Source: Lysinibacillus sp. FSL W8-0992 (GTDB lineage Bacteria > Bacillota > Bacilli > Bacillales_A > Planococcaceae). Taken from it: 64,000 nucleotides of DNA. The position numbers and the translations under genes are program-made. The notes beneath the pieces are model-generated. The model ran no database searches, was not told the DNA's origin, and worked only from the letters and a program-made list of their open reading frames with translations. This document shows positions 9,596 through 17,578 of this stretch, piece after piece (the first letter of the stretch is position 1; each line of letters starts with the position of its first letter). Location of the stretch: contig NZ_JBBOZQ010000001.1 of the NCBI RefSeq assembly GCF_038008685.1, forward strand, positions 1,736,001-1,800,000, in the 5' to 3' direction.

Positions 9596-9907
9596 ATGGA
9601 AGAATGGTCAAAAGAGCAGTGGGAAACGGCTGTAAAATCTGGTGAAAAAACTGCCTTTTATTTATATACACCGATGTGCGGAACTTGTGCAGTTGCATCT
9701 AAAATGATGGATATCATAGAACAGTTACTGCCACAGTTGAAATTAGGTAAGGCAAATATAAATTTTTTAGAGCAAATAGCTTATGATTTTCAAATCGAAA
9801 GTGTACCTTGTTTACTCGTTAGCGATCGAGGAAAAGTTATAGACAAGGTTTATGCATTTCAATCCGTACCGTTTTTATACGAATTGTTAAAAAAACCAAT
9901 TGACTGA
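9596..9907 (+). CDS. yusE: Thioredoxin-like protein YusE
   Basis: A 103-residue thioredoxin-fold protein with CGTC (Cys28, Cys31) and cis-Pro in SVPCLL. No export signal, so cytosolic. Gene position between yusF and the methionine transporter matches B. subtilis yusE. The ribosome site is weak, which suggests translation coupled to yusF. Role unknown beyond thiol redox chemistry. Confidence 0.82.
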   Translation: MEEWSKEQWETAVKSGEKTAFYLYTPMCGTCAVASKMMDIIEQLLPQLKLGKANINFLEQIAYDFQIESVPCLLVSDRGKVIDKVYAFQSVPFLYELLKKPID

Positions 9908-9910
9908 ACT

Positions 9911-9940
9911 TTGCTAGCATGGTAAAGTAACAACTATATT
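9911..9940 (+). promoter_or_regulatory. Candidate promoter for the SAM-riboswitch transcript
   Basis: TTGCTA, 18-base spacer, TATATT, ending about 22 bases before the riboswitch. A second pair, TTGACT (9900) and TAAAGT (9923), overlaps it; the sequence does not decide between them. Confidence 0.4.
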
Positions 9941-9962
9941 AAAAACTATTAAATATATCGAA

Positions 9963-10128
9963 CTCTTATAAAGAGCGGCGGAGGGAAGTGCCCTATGAAG
10001 CCCGGCAACCATCACATATGTGAAAAGGTGCCAAATCACTCAAAGATTTTTCTTTGAAAGATGAGAGAACGGTTTAGCGTATAAAATACGTGACCCCTTC
10101 TACTTGTCTATGAGTGAAGGGGTTTTCT
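9963..10128 (+). promoter_or_regulatory. SAM (S-box) riboswitch with terminator
   Basis: Hallmarks in order: CTCTTATAAAGAG (P1 5' side), GCGGAGGGAAGTGCCCTATGAAGCCCGGCAACC, the GGTGCCAAATC segment and AAAGATGAGAG closing P1 at about 10067. A terminator follows: ACCCCTTCTACTT pairs with GAGTGAAGGGGT (10093-10122) and T residues. High SAM favours termination, so metNIQ is made when methionine/SAM is low. The aptamer is class SAM-I. Confidence 0.96.
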
Positions 10129-10151
10129 ATATGAGAAAAGGAGTATTCGCT

Positions 10152-11180
10152 ATGATACAGCTTCAAAATATTACGAAGAAATACAAAACCGCAAATGGCG
10201 AATTAACTGCTGTTAAAGATGTCAATCTTACGATTAACAAAGGTGAGATTTTTGGCATTATCGGCTATAGTGGCGCTGGTAAAAGTACGATGATTCGTTT
10301 ATTAAACGGTTTAGAAAAGCCGACAACAGGTACGGTGAAGGTGAACAATCAAGAATTTTCATCTATTAAGGGCCAAAAGTTGCGTGATGCTAGACAAAAA
10401 GTAAGTATGATTTTCCAACATTTTAACTTACTTTGGTCAAGAACTGTTGCTGAAAATATCGCTTTTCCACTTGAAATTGCAGGTATAGCTAAGAGTGAGC
10501 GAGACGCACGTGTGAAAGAACTGATTGCACTTGTCGGTTTAGAAGGACGTGACAAGGCGTATCCATCACAGCTATCAGGCGGTCAAAAGCAACGCGTTGG
10601 TATCGCACGAGCACTTGCTAATAATCCTGAAGTGTTGTTATGTGATGAAGCTACATCGGCACTAGATCCAGAAACAACAGATGCAATTCTTGATTTGCTT
10701 GTCGACATTAACGAACGATTAGGTTTAACGATTGTATTAATTACCCATGAAATGCATGTTATCCGCAAAATCTGTCATCGTGTAGCGGTAATGGAAGCTG
10801 GAGAAATTGTGGAGCGTGGTGAAGTATTACAAGTGTTCCAAGCACCACAAGCGGCGATTACTAAAAAATTCGTTTCGCAAATTACCGATACGAAGGAAAC
10901 CCAGGAGACAGTTGCACAGCTTAGAGTAAATTATCCAACGGGACACCTTGTTAAGCTTGTTTTTGTTGGTGAAAAAACAGAGCAACCTGTTATATCGCAT
11001 TTAGTAAAACAGTTTGATGTGGAGATTAGTATTGTCCATGGCAATATCTCACAAACTAAAAATGGCGCATACGGTACTCTTATCGTGCAAATTGATGGCA
11101 CGGATACAAATGTAGCAGCTGCACTAAATTATTTAAATACAGTTGAAGTACAAACGGAGGTGATTGCAAATGCTAACTAG
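10152..11180 (+). CDS. metN: Methionine ABC transporter ATP-binding protein MetN
   Basis: A 342-residue ATPase of the methionine uptake transporter. Walker A GYSGAGKS (38-45), signature LSGGQKQR, Walker B VLLCDEATSALD, switch His in LITHEMH, and the C-terminal NIL (ACT-like) domain that senses methionine. Start 10152 follows AAAGGAG; an upstream ATG (10131) would add seven residues and is less likely. First gene of metN-metI-metQ under the SAM riboswitch. Confidence 0.95.
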   Translation: MIQLQNITKKYKTANGELTAVKDVNLTINKGEIFGIIGYSGAGKSTMIRLLNGLEKPTTGTVKVNNQEFSSIKGQKLRDARQKVSMIFQHFNLLWSRTVAENIAFPLEIAGIAKSERDARVKELIALVGLEGRDKAYPSQLSGGQKQRVGIARALANNPEVLLCDEATSALDPETTDAILDLLVDINERLGLTIVLITHEMHVIRKICHRVAVMEAGEIVERGEVLQVFQAPQAAITKKFVSQITDTKETQETVAQLRVNYPTGHLVKLVFVGEKTEQPVISHLVKQFDVEISIVHGNISQTKNGAYGTLIVQIDGTDTNVAAALNYLNTVEVQTEVIANAN

Positions 11181-11838
11181 TCTCTTTCCGAATGTCGACT
11201 GGGAAAAAATGTGGACAGCCACATATGAAACACTTTATATGACCACTCTTTCAACAGTCGTAACATTTATACTTGGTTTAGCCATTGGCATAATCCTCTT
11301 TTTAACGAGTCCAAACCAATTATGGGCTAATAAAATCGTTAACTTTTTAACAGGATCGGTCGTTAATATATTCCGTTCGATACCATTTATCGTGTTAATT
11401 ATTTTACTAATACCATTTACGAAGTTTTTACTTGGGACAATTCGAGGAGCGAATGCAGCGCTACCAGCACTTATTATCGGTGCTGCACCATTCTATGCAC
11501 GAATGGTATTAATTGCATTACGAGAAATTGATAAAGGCGTTATTGAAGCGGCACGCTCGATGGGTGCTAAAACGTCCACAATTATTTGGAAAGTACTAAT
11601 TCCAGAATCATTACCGGCACTTATTTCTGGGATTACCGTAACGGCTGTAGCACTCGTTGGGTATACGGCAATGGCTGGAATTATTGGTGCTGGCGGCCTA
11701 GGAAACTTAGCCTTTTTAGATGGCTTCCAACGTAATCGCCAAGATGTGACATTAATGGCAACTATTTTGATCTTAGTAGTCGTATTTATCATTCAATGGA
11801 TTGGCGATATGATTACAACGAAAACAGACAAACGTTAA
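11170..11838 (+). CDS. metI: Methionine ABC transporter permease MetI (MetP)
   Basis: A 222-residue inner-membrane permease with five or so hydrophobic segments and the cytoplasmic EAA-type loop (IEAARSMGAKTS) that docks on MetN. It overlaps the metN end by 11 bases; the ribosome site GGAGGTG lies within metN and the ATG at 11170 is best placed. Called metP in B. subtilis. Confidence 0.94.
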   Translation: MLTSLFPNVDWEKMWTATYETLYMTTLSTVVTFILGLAIGIILFLTSPNQLWANKIVNFLTGSVVNIFRSIPFIVLIILLIPFTKFLLGTIRGANAALPALIIGAAPFYARMVLIALREIDKGVIEAARSMGAKTSTIIWKVLIPESLPALISGITVTAVALVGYTAMAGIIGAGGLGNLAFLDGFQRNRQDVTLMATILILVVVFIIQWIGDMITTKTDKR

Positions 11839-11900
11839 AAAGGTTAACCCGGTTTTTACCGCTAACATATTGATTGAACAAATAAAGGGAGTGTATACAA

Positions 11901-12764
11901 ATGAAGAAGTTATTAGCAGGATTATTTTTATCAGTACTTGTACTAGCTTTAGCAGCTTGTGGTGCTGGTAACAAAGACGAAGCAGGTTCAACATCTGGAG
12001 ATAAAGCAGACGACAGTGCAAAAACTGAAGAAAAAGTAACATTAAAAATTGGTGCTTCTAACACACCACACGCAGTTATTTTAGAACAAGCAAAACCGAT
12101 TTTAGCTAAAGAAGGTATTGATTTAGAAATTGAAACGTACCAAGACTACGTACTACCTAACCAAGATTTAGATTCAAAAACTATTGATGCAAACTATTTC
12201 CAACATATCCCTTATCTAGAACAACAAATTAAAGATAATGGCTATGATTTCGTAAATGCTGGCGGCGTACATATCGAGCCAATCGGTATTTACTCTAAAA
12301 AATATAAATCTCTTGAAGACCTTCCTAAAGGTGCAACAATTTTATTATCGAACTCAGTTTCAGACCATGGCCGTATGCTGTCATTGTTAGAAGCAAAAGG
12401 CTTAATTAAATTAAAAGATGGTATCGACAAAACAGCAGCAGAAATTAAAGATATCGTTGATAATCCGAAAGACTTTAAATTCGATGCAAATACTGCACCA
12501 GAATTACTTGTTCAAATGTTTGAAAACGAAGAAGGCGATGCTGTTCTTATCAACTCTAACTATGCAATTGATAACGGCTTAAACCCAATTGATGATGCAA
12601 TTGAGCTTGAAGATAAAGAATCTCCATATGTTAATATTATTGCGGTACGTGCTGGAGATGAAAATAAGCCAGAAATTAAAAAATTATTAGAAGTATTAAA
12701 ATCTAAAGAAATCCAAGACTTCATCCTGAAGGAATGGAAAGGTGCAGTAGTACCAGTAAAATAG
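11901..12764 (+). CDS. metQ: Methionine-binding lipoprotein MetQ
   Basis: A 287-residue substrate-binding lipoprotein of the NlpA family. The signal peptide ends in LALAAC with the lipid-bearing Cys20, followed by an acidic linker. It binds methionine outside the membrane and delivers it to MetNI. Good ribosome site (AAAGGGAG). A strong terminator follows. Confidence 0.95.
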   Translation: MKKLLAGLFLSVLVLALAACGAGNKDEAGSTSGDKADDSAKTEEKVTLKIGASNTPHAVILEQAKPILAKEGIDLEIETYQDYVLPNQDLDSKTIDANYFQHIPYLEQQIKDNGYDFVNAGGVHIEPIGIYSKKYKSLEDLPKGATILLSNSVSDHGRMLSLLEAKGLIKLKDGIDKTAAEIKDIVDNPKDFKFDANTAPELLVQMFENEEGDAVLINSNYAIDNGLNPIDDAIELEDKESPYVNIIAVRAGDENKPEIKKLLEVLKSKEIQDFILKEWKGAVVPVK

Positions 12765-12778
12765 ATTTTTCTAACACT

Positions 12779-12818
12779 ATAGTACAAGCCATGAAAATGG
12801 TTTGTACTATTTTTTTTT
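12779..12818 (+). terminator. Terminator after metQ
   Basis: ATAGTACAAGCCAT pairs with ATGGTTTGTACTAT (one G-U), tetraloop GAAA, then nine T. Ends the met operon. Confidence 0.9.
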
Positions 12819-12894
12819 GGGGAAAGATAAATAATGGTTTGAAATCCAATAATTAAGTTCTTTTATTTTTTTAAAATTGTTTAGAATTTGTTTA

Positions 12895-12923
12895 GATTCA
12901 TTTAATATGATTACTGATATAAT
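12895..12923 (+). promoter_or_regulatory. Extended -10 promoter for the yda operon
   Basis: TGATATAAT (TG at 12915-12916, TATAAT at 12918-12923) is a perfect extended -10; the -35 region (GATTCA) is weak. About 60 bases upstream of the ydaJ start. No riboswitch was recognised in the short leader. Confidence 0.6.
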
Positions 12924-12983
12924 ATTATTCGCCAATAATACTGAAAAAAATTTGGTATTTAGTCCTGATGGAGGTGAAATCCT

Positions 12984-14054
12984 ATAACGAAATTTTTTAG
13001 GAGTGGTATTTTAGTCATGTTTTGCCTGTTGTTTGTTTTAATGAGCTGCTCACAAGGAAAAGAAAAAATAACAAAAAAGCCCATTTCATCAACTGAGAGG
13101 TTTGTTGTTGAAGAACTAATGACAGAAGATAACTTATTACGTACTGATTTAACGCAACAAAAAGATGTGTTTTTATCTGAATCAGTCGGATTATGGTTGA
13201 CCTATTTACTAGAAAAAGATGATCAAGCTCGCTTCGATGAGCAGCTTGAAGTGATTGATAATTATTTTTTAGAGAAGAAATTTATTGTCTGGCGAATTGA
13301 CGGTAAAAAACAAGCTACTGTAAACGCACTGATTGATGATTATAGAATCATGCGAGCGCTATTTGATGCTGGGGAGAAATGGAATGATGAACGTTATATT
13401 ACGTTAGGGAAGTCCATTGGCAAGAACATTGTAAAGTATGGAATGCAAGAAGATACATTTGTAGATTTTGTTGATGTTCATACACATAAAAAGGCTAACA
13501 CTATTACATTAAGTTATATTATGCCTTCTGCACTTTTAAAGATGCAACAATATGATGTTTTATCTAAAGCACAACTAGAGCATCAATTATCTATTTTAGC
13601 AAAAGCTCCAAAAGCTCAAGCAGGTTTTTTCCCAAAATATTATGATGTCGTATCAAAAAACTATGAATATGATACAGAGTTACATATGATAGATCAATTG
13701 TATACTGCTTACCATAGTGCAACTTTAGGTTTAGAAACGAAGCCCTTTACCAATTGGTTGCTGTCTTTATATAGTAGAGATCATAAATTGTACGGCCGCT
13801 ACGATGCTAAAACAGGTGAACCAGCTGTTACATTCGAATCGCCTGCTGTTTACGCAATGGCAACTCGTTATATGTTGGAAATCCATAATGATATGATGGC
13901 TGAAGAATTTTTCCGCAAAATGGAATCGCTAAAGGCCAATGCAAATACGGGGTATGTAGACGTGCAAACAAATGCGACACATATATTTGATAATTTATTA
14001 CCACTTCTAGCGGAAAGAGAGGTCGACGATGCGAACAGCAATAAAATGGAATAA
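12984..14054 (+). CDS. ydaJ: YdaJ-like GH8-family lipoprotein (apparent ATA start)
   Basis: A six-hairpin (GH8-like) glycosidase homologue, first gene of a ydaJKLMN-type exopolysaccharide operon; probably cuts or edits the polymer outside the membrane. The first canonical start, ATG 13017, gives only a ten-residue stub before Cys and lies 13 bases from its nearest purine tract. Reading from ATA 12984 gives MTKFFRSGILV then MFCLLFVLMSC: a full lipoprotein signal with Lys3, Arg6 and Cys22, and GGAGGTG sits nine bases upstream. The native start may be AUA, or ATG in the ancestor. 356 residues from ATA. Overlaps ydaK by 26 bases. Confidence 0.8.
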   Translation: MTKFFRSGILVMFCLLFVLMSCSQGKEKITKKPISSTERFVVEELMTEDNLLRTDLTQQKDVFLSESVGLWLTYLLEKDDQARFDEQLEVIDNYFLEKKFIVWRIDGKKQATVNALIDDYRIMRALFDAGEKWNDERYITLGKSIGKNIVKYGMQEDTFVDFVDVHTHKKANTITLSYIMPSALLKMQQYDVLSKAQLEHQLSILAKAPKAQAGFFPKYYDVVSKNYEYDTELHMIDQLYTAYHSATLGLETKPFTNWLLSLYSRDHKLYGRYDAKTGEPAVTFESPAVYAMATRYMLEIHNDMMAEEFFRKMESLKANANTGYVDVQTNATHIFDNLLPLLAEREVDDANSNKME

Positions 14055-14886
14055 AGCTATATTTCTTTATGGAATTTTACTTATTTTGCTTCTCCAATTA
14101 CCTGCTTATTTTTTACTACATCAAGATATTGAAAGTTTATTATTATATATCTTTTTAGTACTTATTGTAATCCTAACACTATGGAGAGGTACGGTTACTG
14201 GGCTAATAAGTAGTTTATTATTTATTTTTATCAGCGGCTCCACATTACTGTATATCGGTATGACTGGTTCTGTAGCATTGTTAAGTAATGCATTTTCAAT
14301 GCAACAATTTTTGGCATATGGTGTTGTTTTACTACTCCTAGTATTATGCGCCGGAAAGATTCATGAATTATTGTTAGCACAAGAAAAATATATGAAAAAC
14401 TTACAGCAGGATGTCAAAAACTTTGTAGCCATTGATGTAGAGACTGGTTTTGATAATGAATCCCGTATGCGTGTGATTGTTAATGAAGAAATGCGAAGAG
14501 CGGATCGTCATCAACATTCTTTTGTTTTTATTATGCTAAAGCTTGAAAACTATGAAAAATTTAAAAAGCTATATGGTTTCAAAGAAGCACAATATTTATG
14601 GAAGCAACTGGCGGAAAAAATACAACAATCCGTTAGACAAACAGATAAAAAATTTCGCTATCGTGAAAATTATCTTGCCATTTTATTAATCGATACATCG
14701 GATCAATACATTGATATTATTTACGAAAAGTTGGATCAAGCTTTAAAAAACCATCAATTATTAAATAAGCGATGGGTGACACTAAGCTACAAAACAAGTT
14801 ATTTTACTTACTCGCCACAGATGGATCAAAGTTTTGATGATTTATTAGCAGAAATGGAAAGAGAGATGAAAACAAGTGCGCTTTAG
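14029..14886 (+). CDS. ydaK: YdaK-like c-di-GMP receptor with degenerate GGDEF domain
   Basis: A 285-residue membrane protein. Residues 10-108 form about four hydrophobic segments, followed by a GGDEF-fold domain from about 130. The catalytic GGDEF is replaced by RENYL (212-216), so cyclase activity is not expected, while the inhibitory-site RxxD is kept as RQTD (203-206) exactly five residues upstream. B. subtilis YdaK is known to bind c-di-GMP through such a site and to switch on the YdaMN synthase; the same role is inferred here. Confidence 0.85.
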   Translation: MRTAIKWNKAIFLYGILLILLLQLPAYFLLHQDIESLLLYIFLVLIVILTLWRGTVTGLISSLLFIFISGSTLLYIGMTGSVALLSNAFSMQQFLAYGVVLLLLVLCAGKIHELLLAQEKYMKNLQQDVKNFVAIDVETGFDNESRMRVIVNEEMRRADRHQHSFVFIMLKLENYEKFKKLYGFKEAQYLWKQLAEKIQQSVRQTDKKFRYRENYLAILLIDTSDQYIDIIYEKLDQALKNHQLLNKRWVTLSYKTSYFTYSPQMDQSFDDLLAEMEREMKTSAL

Positions 14887-16315
14887 ATTTGGCTTGCTCG
14901 TCTTCATTGTTCTTTTTTATTTAGTTAGTATGCCTCAGCATTATCAAGCAAGTGTCGATGATAAAGACATTGCACTTATTTATGTTACTAGCAATCAACA
15001 AGTTGATGAAGATGTGCAAATTCTACGTGAAATGCTAAATGCTTATACAGATGTAGATGTTATCCCAGTGGAAAATATTAAAGAAGATACATTGGCTGGT
15101 TATAAACGTATTGTCATTTTAAATGCCTATAAGATGCATATACCTTTCCAAGCATTACAAGCTATGAACAATTTCCATGGACCCGCTGTTGCTATAGGGG
15201 AGAATATTGAGCAGATTTCCTCATTCTCACATTGGCAAAAGGGAAAAAAAGTCGAGCTTCGAAAAATTGGGGAACATGAATTGCAGAGTCCAATTGAATG
15301 GACGGTCATGACGCCACCTAATGATGCTGAAGTTATACAAATGGCATCTTCATTTAATGAAGACTTCCCTTTTATTGTGAAAGAAAAAAATAGCAATTGG
15401 TCTTATATAGGTAAAGTGATTCAAACATCTCCTTTAGTATATGACTGGCCATCGATATTTGGTGATCTATTGAAAATATCATCTCCAAACATTCATCCTG
15501 CATTTATCGTGTTATCAGACATTAATGTGGAAACGGATGTTTTGAAGTTAAAGGAAGTAGTTGAACAATTAAAGCAATTGAATGTTCCTATCAACTTACA
15601 GATTAGCCCACTATATGAAGTAGATGGTGCAATTTATTATTTACAGGACAATAAGGCATTGCTGAAATATTTACAACAATTACAGCAGGAGGGGGTAGCT
15701 TTTATTTTATCTTCTTCACAAGCTAACATAGAAAAAAGTCTAGATTATTTAGTATTGCAGAAAATTTACCCTACTTTAATTCTAAATGATAGCGCATTTT
15801 TCAGTGGAGTATTGCGACAACAAGAAAATCATTTTTATATAACCGAAAGAGATTTACAAACAATTTATCCTTATACGATAGCAGCAATAAATGATGTGAA
15901 TGTATATCCACTGTATTCCACACAGCAGTCGATTCGTAATATCAATAAAGCGCCAGGTTCAACTATTGGAATCCAATATCCTAGCTACTTAGGGGCTCAT
16001 CATGTACAAGAGCTTGTTGAACTCTTAAACAAACAAGTACAGCTAGAATGGCTTGATTTTAGAAAAACAGAACAGTTTGTACAGACGTCTAACGTATCAA
16101 TAATGCAATCAGCAAACGGAGAGCAAAAGATACAGCTTTCTTTTACCAAACTGGATCGCTTAAAAAAGATGTTTGATGAGCGGCCATTTGAAGTAGTTTT
16201 ATGGCTGTTAGTAATCATAGTATCGTTATTTGTTATTGTATTTTTTATGAATACTTTGAGACTACGTATAACGCTACGTAAGCGATTATTTGAGGAGAGG
16301 AAAAGTAATGGCTGA
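14876..16315 (+). CDS. ydaL: YdaL-like membrane-anchored DUF2334 family protein
   Basis: A 479-residue protein with an N-terminal hydrophobic segment (5-21) and a C-terminal membrane helix (about 440-462), so the bulk is extracytoplasmic. It corresponds by position to B. subtilis YdaL, whose DUF2334 domain is related to polysaccharide deacetylases. The usual metal-binding His motif of active deacetylases is not obvious (FIVLSDINVETD occupies the first motif position), so activity is doubtful. GTG start, overlapping ydaK by 11 bases, which indicates translational coupling. Confidence 0.72.
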   Translation: MRFRFGLLVFIVLFYLVSMPQHYQASVDDKDIALIYVTSNQQVDEDVQILREMLNAYTDVDVIPVENIKEDTLAGYKRIVILNAYKMHIPFQALQAMNNFHGPAVAIGENIEQISSFSHWQKGKKVELRKIGEHELQSPIEWTVMTPPNDAEVIQMASSFNEDFPFIVKEKNSNWSYIGKVIQTSPLVYDWPSIFGDLLKISSPNIHPAFIVLSDINVETDVLKLKEVVEQLKQLNVPINLQISPLYEVDGAIYYLQDNKALLKYLQQLQQEGVAFILSSSQANIEKSLDYLVLQKIYPTLILNDSAFFSGVLRQQENHFYITERDLQTIYPYTIAAINDVNVYPLYSTQQSIRNINKAPGSTIGIQYPSYLGAHHVQELVELLNKQVQLEWLDFRKTEQFVQTSNVSIMQSANGEQKIQLSFTKLDRLKKMFDERPFEVVLWLLVIIVSLFVIVFFMNTLRLRITLRKRLFEERKSNG

Positions 16316-17567
16316 TATTTTATTTTATATTTCATTGTTTCTCATATGGATTATGCTGTTATACCATATGTTTTTAATGCAAGGGGGCTATTTGCATTTT
16401 CGATCTTATGAAAAGGTTATCGATGAATGGTCAAAAAAAATGATAGATGTTCCAACAGTGAGTATCTTCATTCCTGCACATAATGAAGAAGTTGTTATTG
16501 AGCAAACTTTACGGGCAATGTCCCGATTGTTTTACCCGAAAGATAAGTTGGAAGTAATCGTCATTAACGATAATTCATCGGATAGAACAGGAGAGATTGC
16601 AAGAAAGTTTACAGAAAAATATCCATTTATACGAGTAATTGAAACAGTAGAACCTTATAAAGGTAAGGGCAAATCTTCTGCATTAAATACAGCTTTAGCG
16701 GATTCTACTGGGGAAGTTGTTATTGTCTATGATGCAGATAATACGCCAGAGCGTATGGCCATTTGGTATTTAGTTATGGGGCTTGTAAATGACCCAAAAG
16801 CTGCAGCTACCGTGGGGAAATTTCGAGTGGTAAATGCGACTGAAACATGGTTAACACGATTTATTAATATTGAAACGATTTGTTTTCAGTGGATGGCACA
16901 AGGTGGTCGTTGGAAGTGGTTTAACATTGCAACAATTCCAGGTACCAATTTCGCCATTCGCCGTAGTATTTTAGAACAATTAGGTGGATGGGATGTAAAG
17001 GCGTTAGCGGAAGATACTGAATTAACTATTCGTGTCTATAATTTAGGCTATCATATCCGCTTTTTCCCAAAGGCTATTACGTGGGAACAAGAACCAGAGA
17101 CGTTGAAAGTATGGTGGAAACAACGAACACGCTGGGCAAGAGGAAATCAGTATGTTGTGCTAAAGTTTTTAAGCCAATTTTTCACATTGAAAAGAAAAAG
17201 TATTATTTTTGATTTGTTTTATTTCTTTTTTACTTACTTTTTATTTTTCTTCGGCGTCATTTTATCCAACATTTTATTTATCACCAATCTTTTTTACGAT
17301 ATTGGACTAACTGTTGGAGATATCGCAATTGTTTTATGGGTATTGGCTTTCTTGTTATTTTTAGGTGAAGTGATGATTACCTTAAGCATTGAAAAAACAG
17401 AAATGAATCGTAAAAATTTTTTCTATGTCATTTTAATGTATTTTACATATTCACAAATGTGGATAGTATTAGTTATTTGGTCGCTATTTTTAGAGATAAA
17501 AAGAGTTTTTACTGGCCAAGAAGTGCAGTGGTATAAAACTGAGCGCTTTGCAAAGAAAACAAAATAA
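16308..17567 (+). CDS. ydaM: YdaM-like family 2 polysaccharide synthase
   Basis: A 419-residue GT2 glycosyltransferase with an N-terminal membrane helix, cytoplasmic catalytic domain and about four C-terminal membrane helices. Motifs: FIPAHNEE, NDNSSD, DAD (142-144), the ED pair (235-236) and QRTRW (272-276), the set seen in processive synthases such as cellulose synthase. It should polymerise and export a glycan whose identity cannot be read from sequence. Start 16308 follows GAGGAGAGG and overlaps ydaL by eight bases. Confidence 0.9.
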   Translation: MADILFYISLFLIWIMLLYHMFLMQGGYLHFRSYEKVIDEWSKKMIDVPTVSIFIPAHNEEVVIEQTLRAMSRLFYPKDKLEVIVINDNSSDRTGEIARKFTEKYPFIRVIETVEPYKGKGKSSALNTALADSTGEVVIVYDADNTPERMAIWYLVMGLVNDPKAAATVGKFRVVNATETWLTRFINIETICFQWMAQGGRWKWFNIATIPGTNFAIRRSILEQLGGWDVKALAEDTELTIRVYNLGYHIRFFPKAITWEQEPETLKVWWKQRTRWARGNQYVVLKFLSQFFTLKRKSIIFDLFYFFFTYFLFFFGVILSNILFITNLFYDIGLTVGDIAIVLWVLAFLLFLGEVMITLSIEKTEMNRKNFFYVILMYFTYSQMWIVLVIWSLFLEIKRVFTGQEVQWYKTERFAKKTK

Positions 17568-17578
17568 GGAGAACAATA

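Noticed and set aside
12900-12983. c-di-GMP riboswitch in the ydaJ leader
   Set aside because: The GEMM-type core sequence is not present and the leader is too short.
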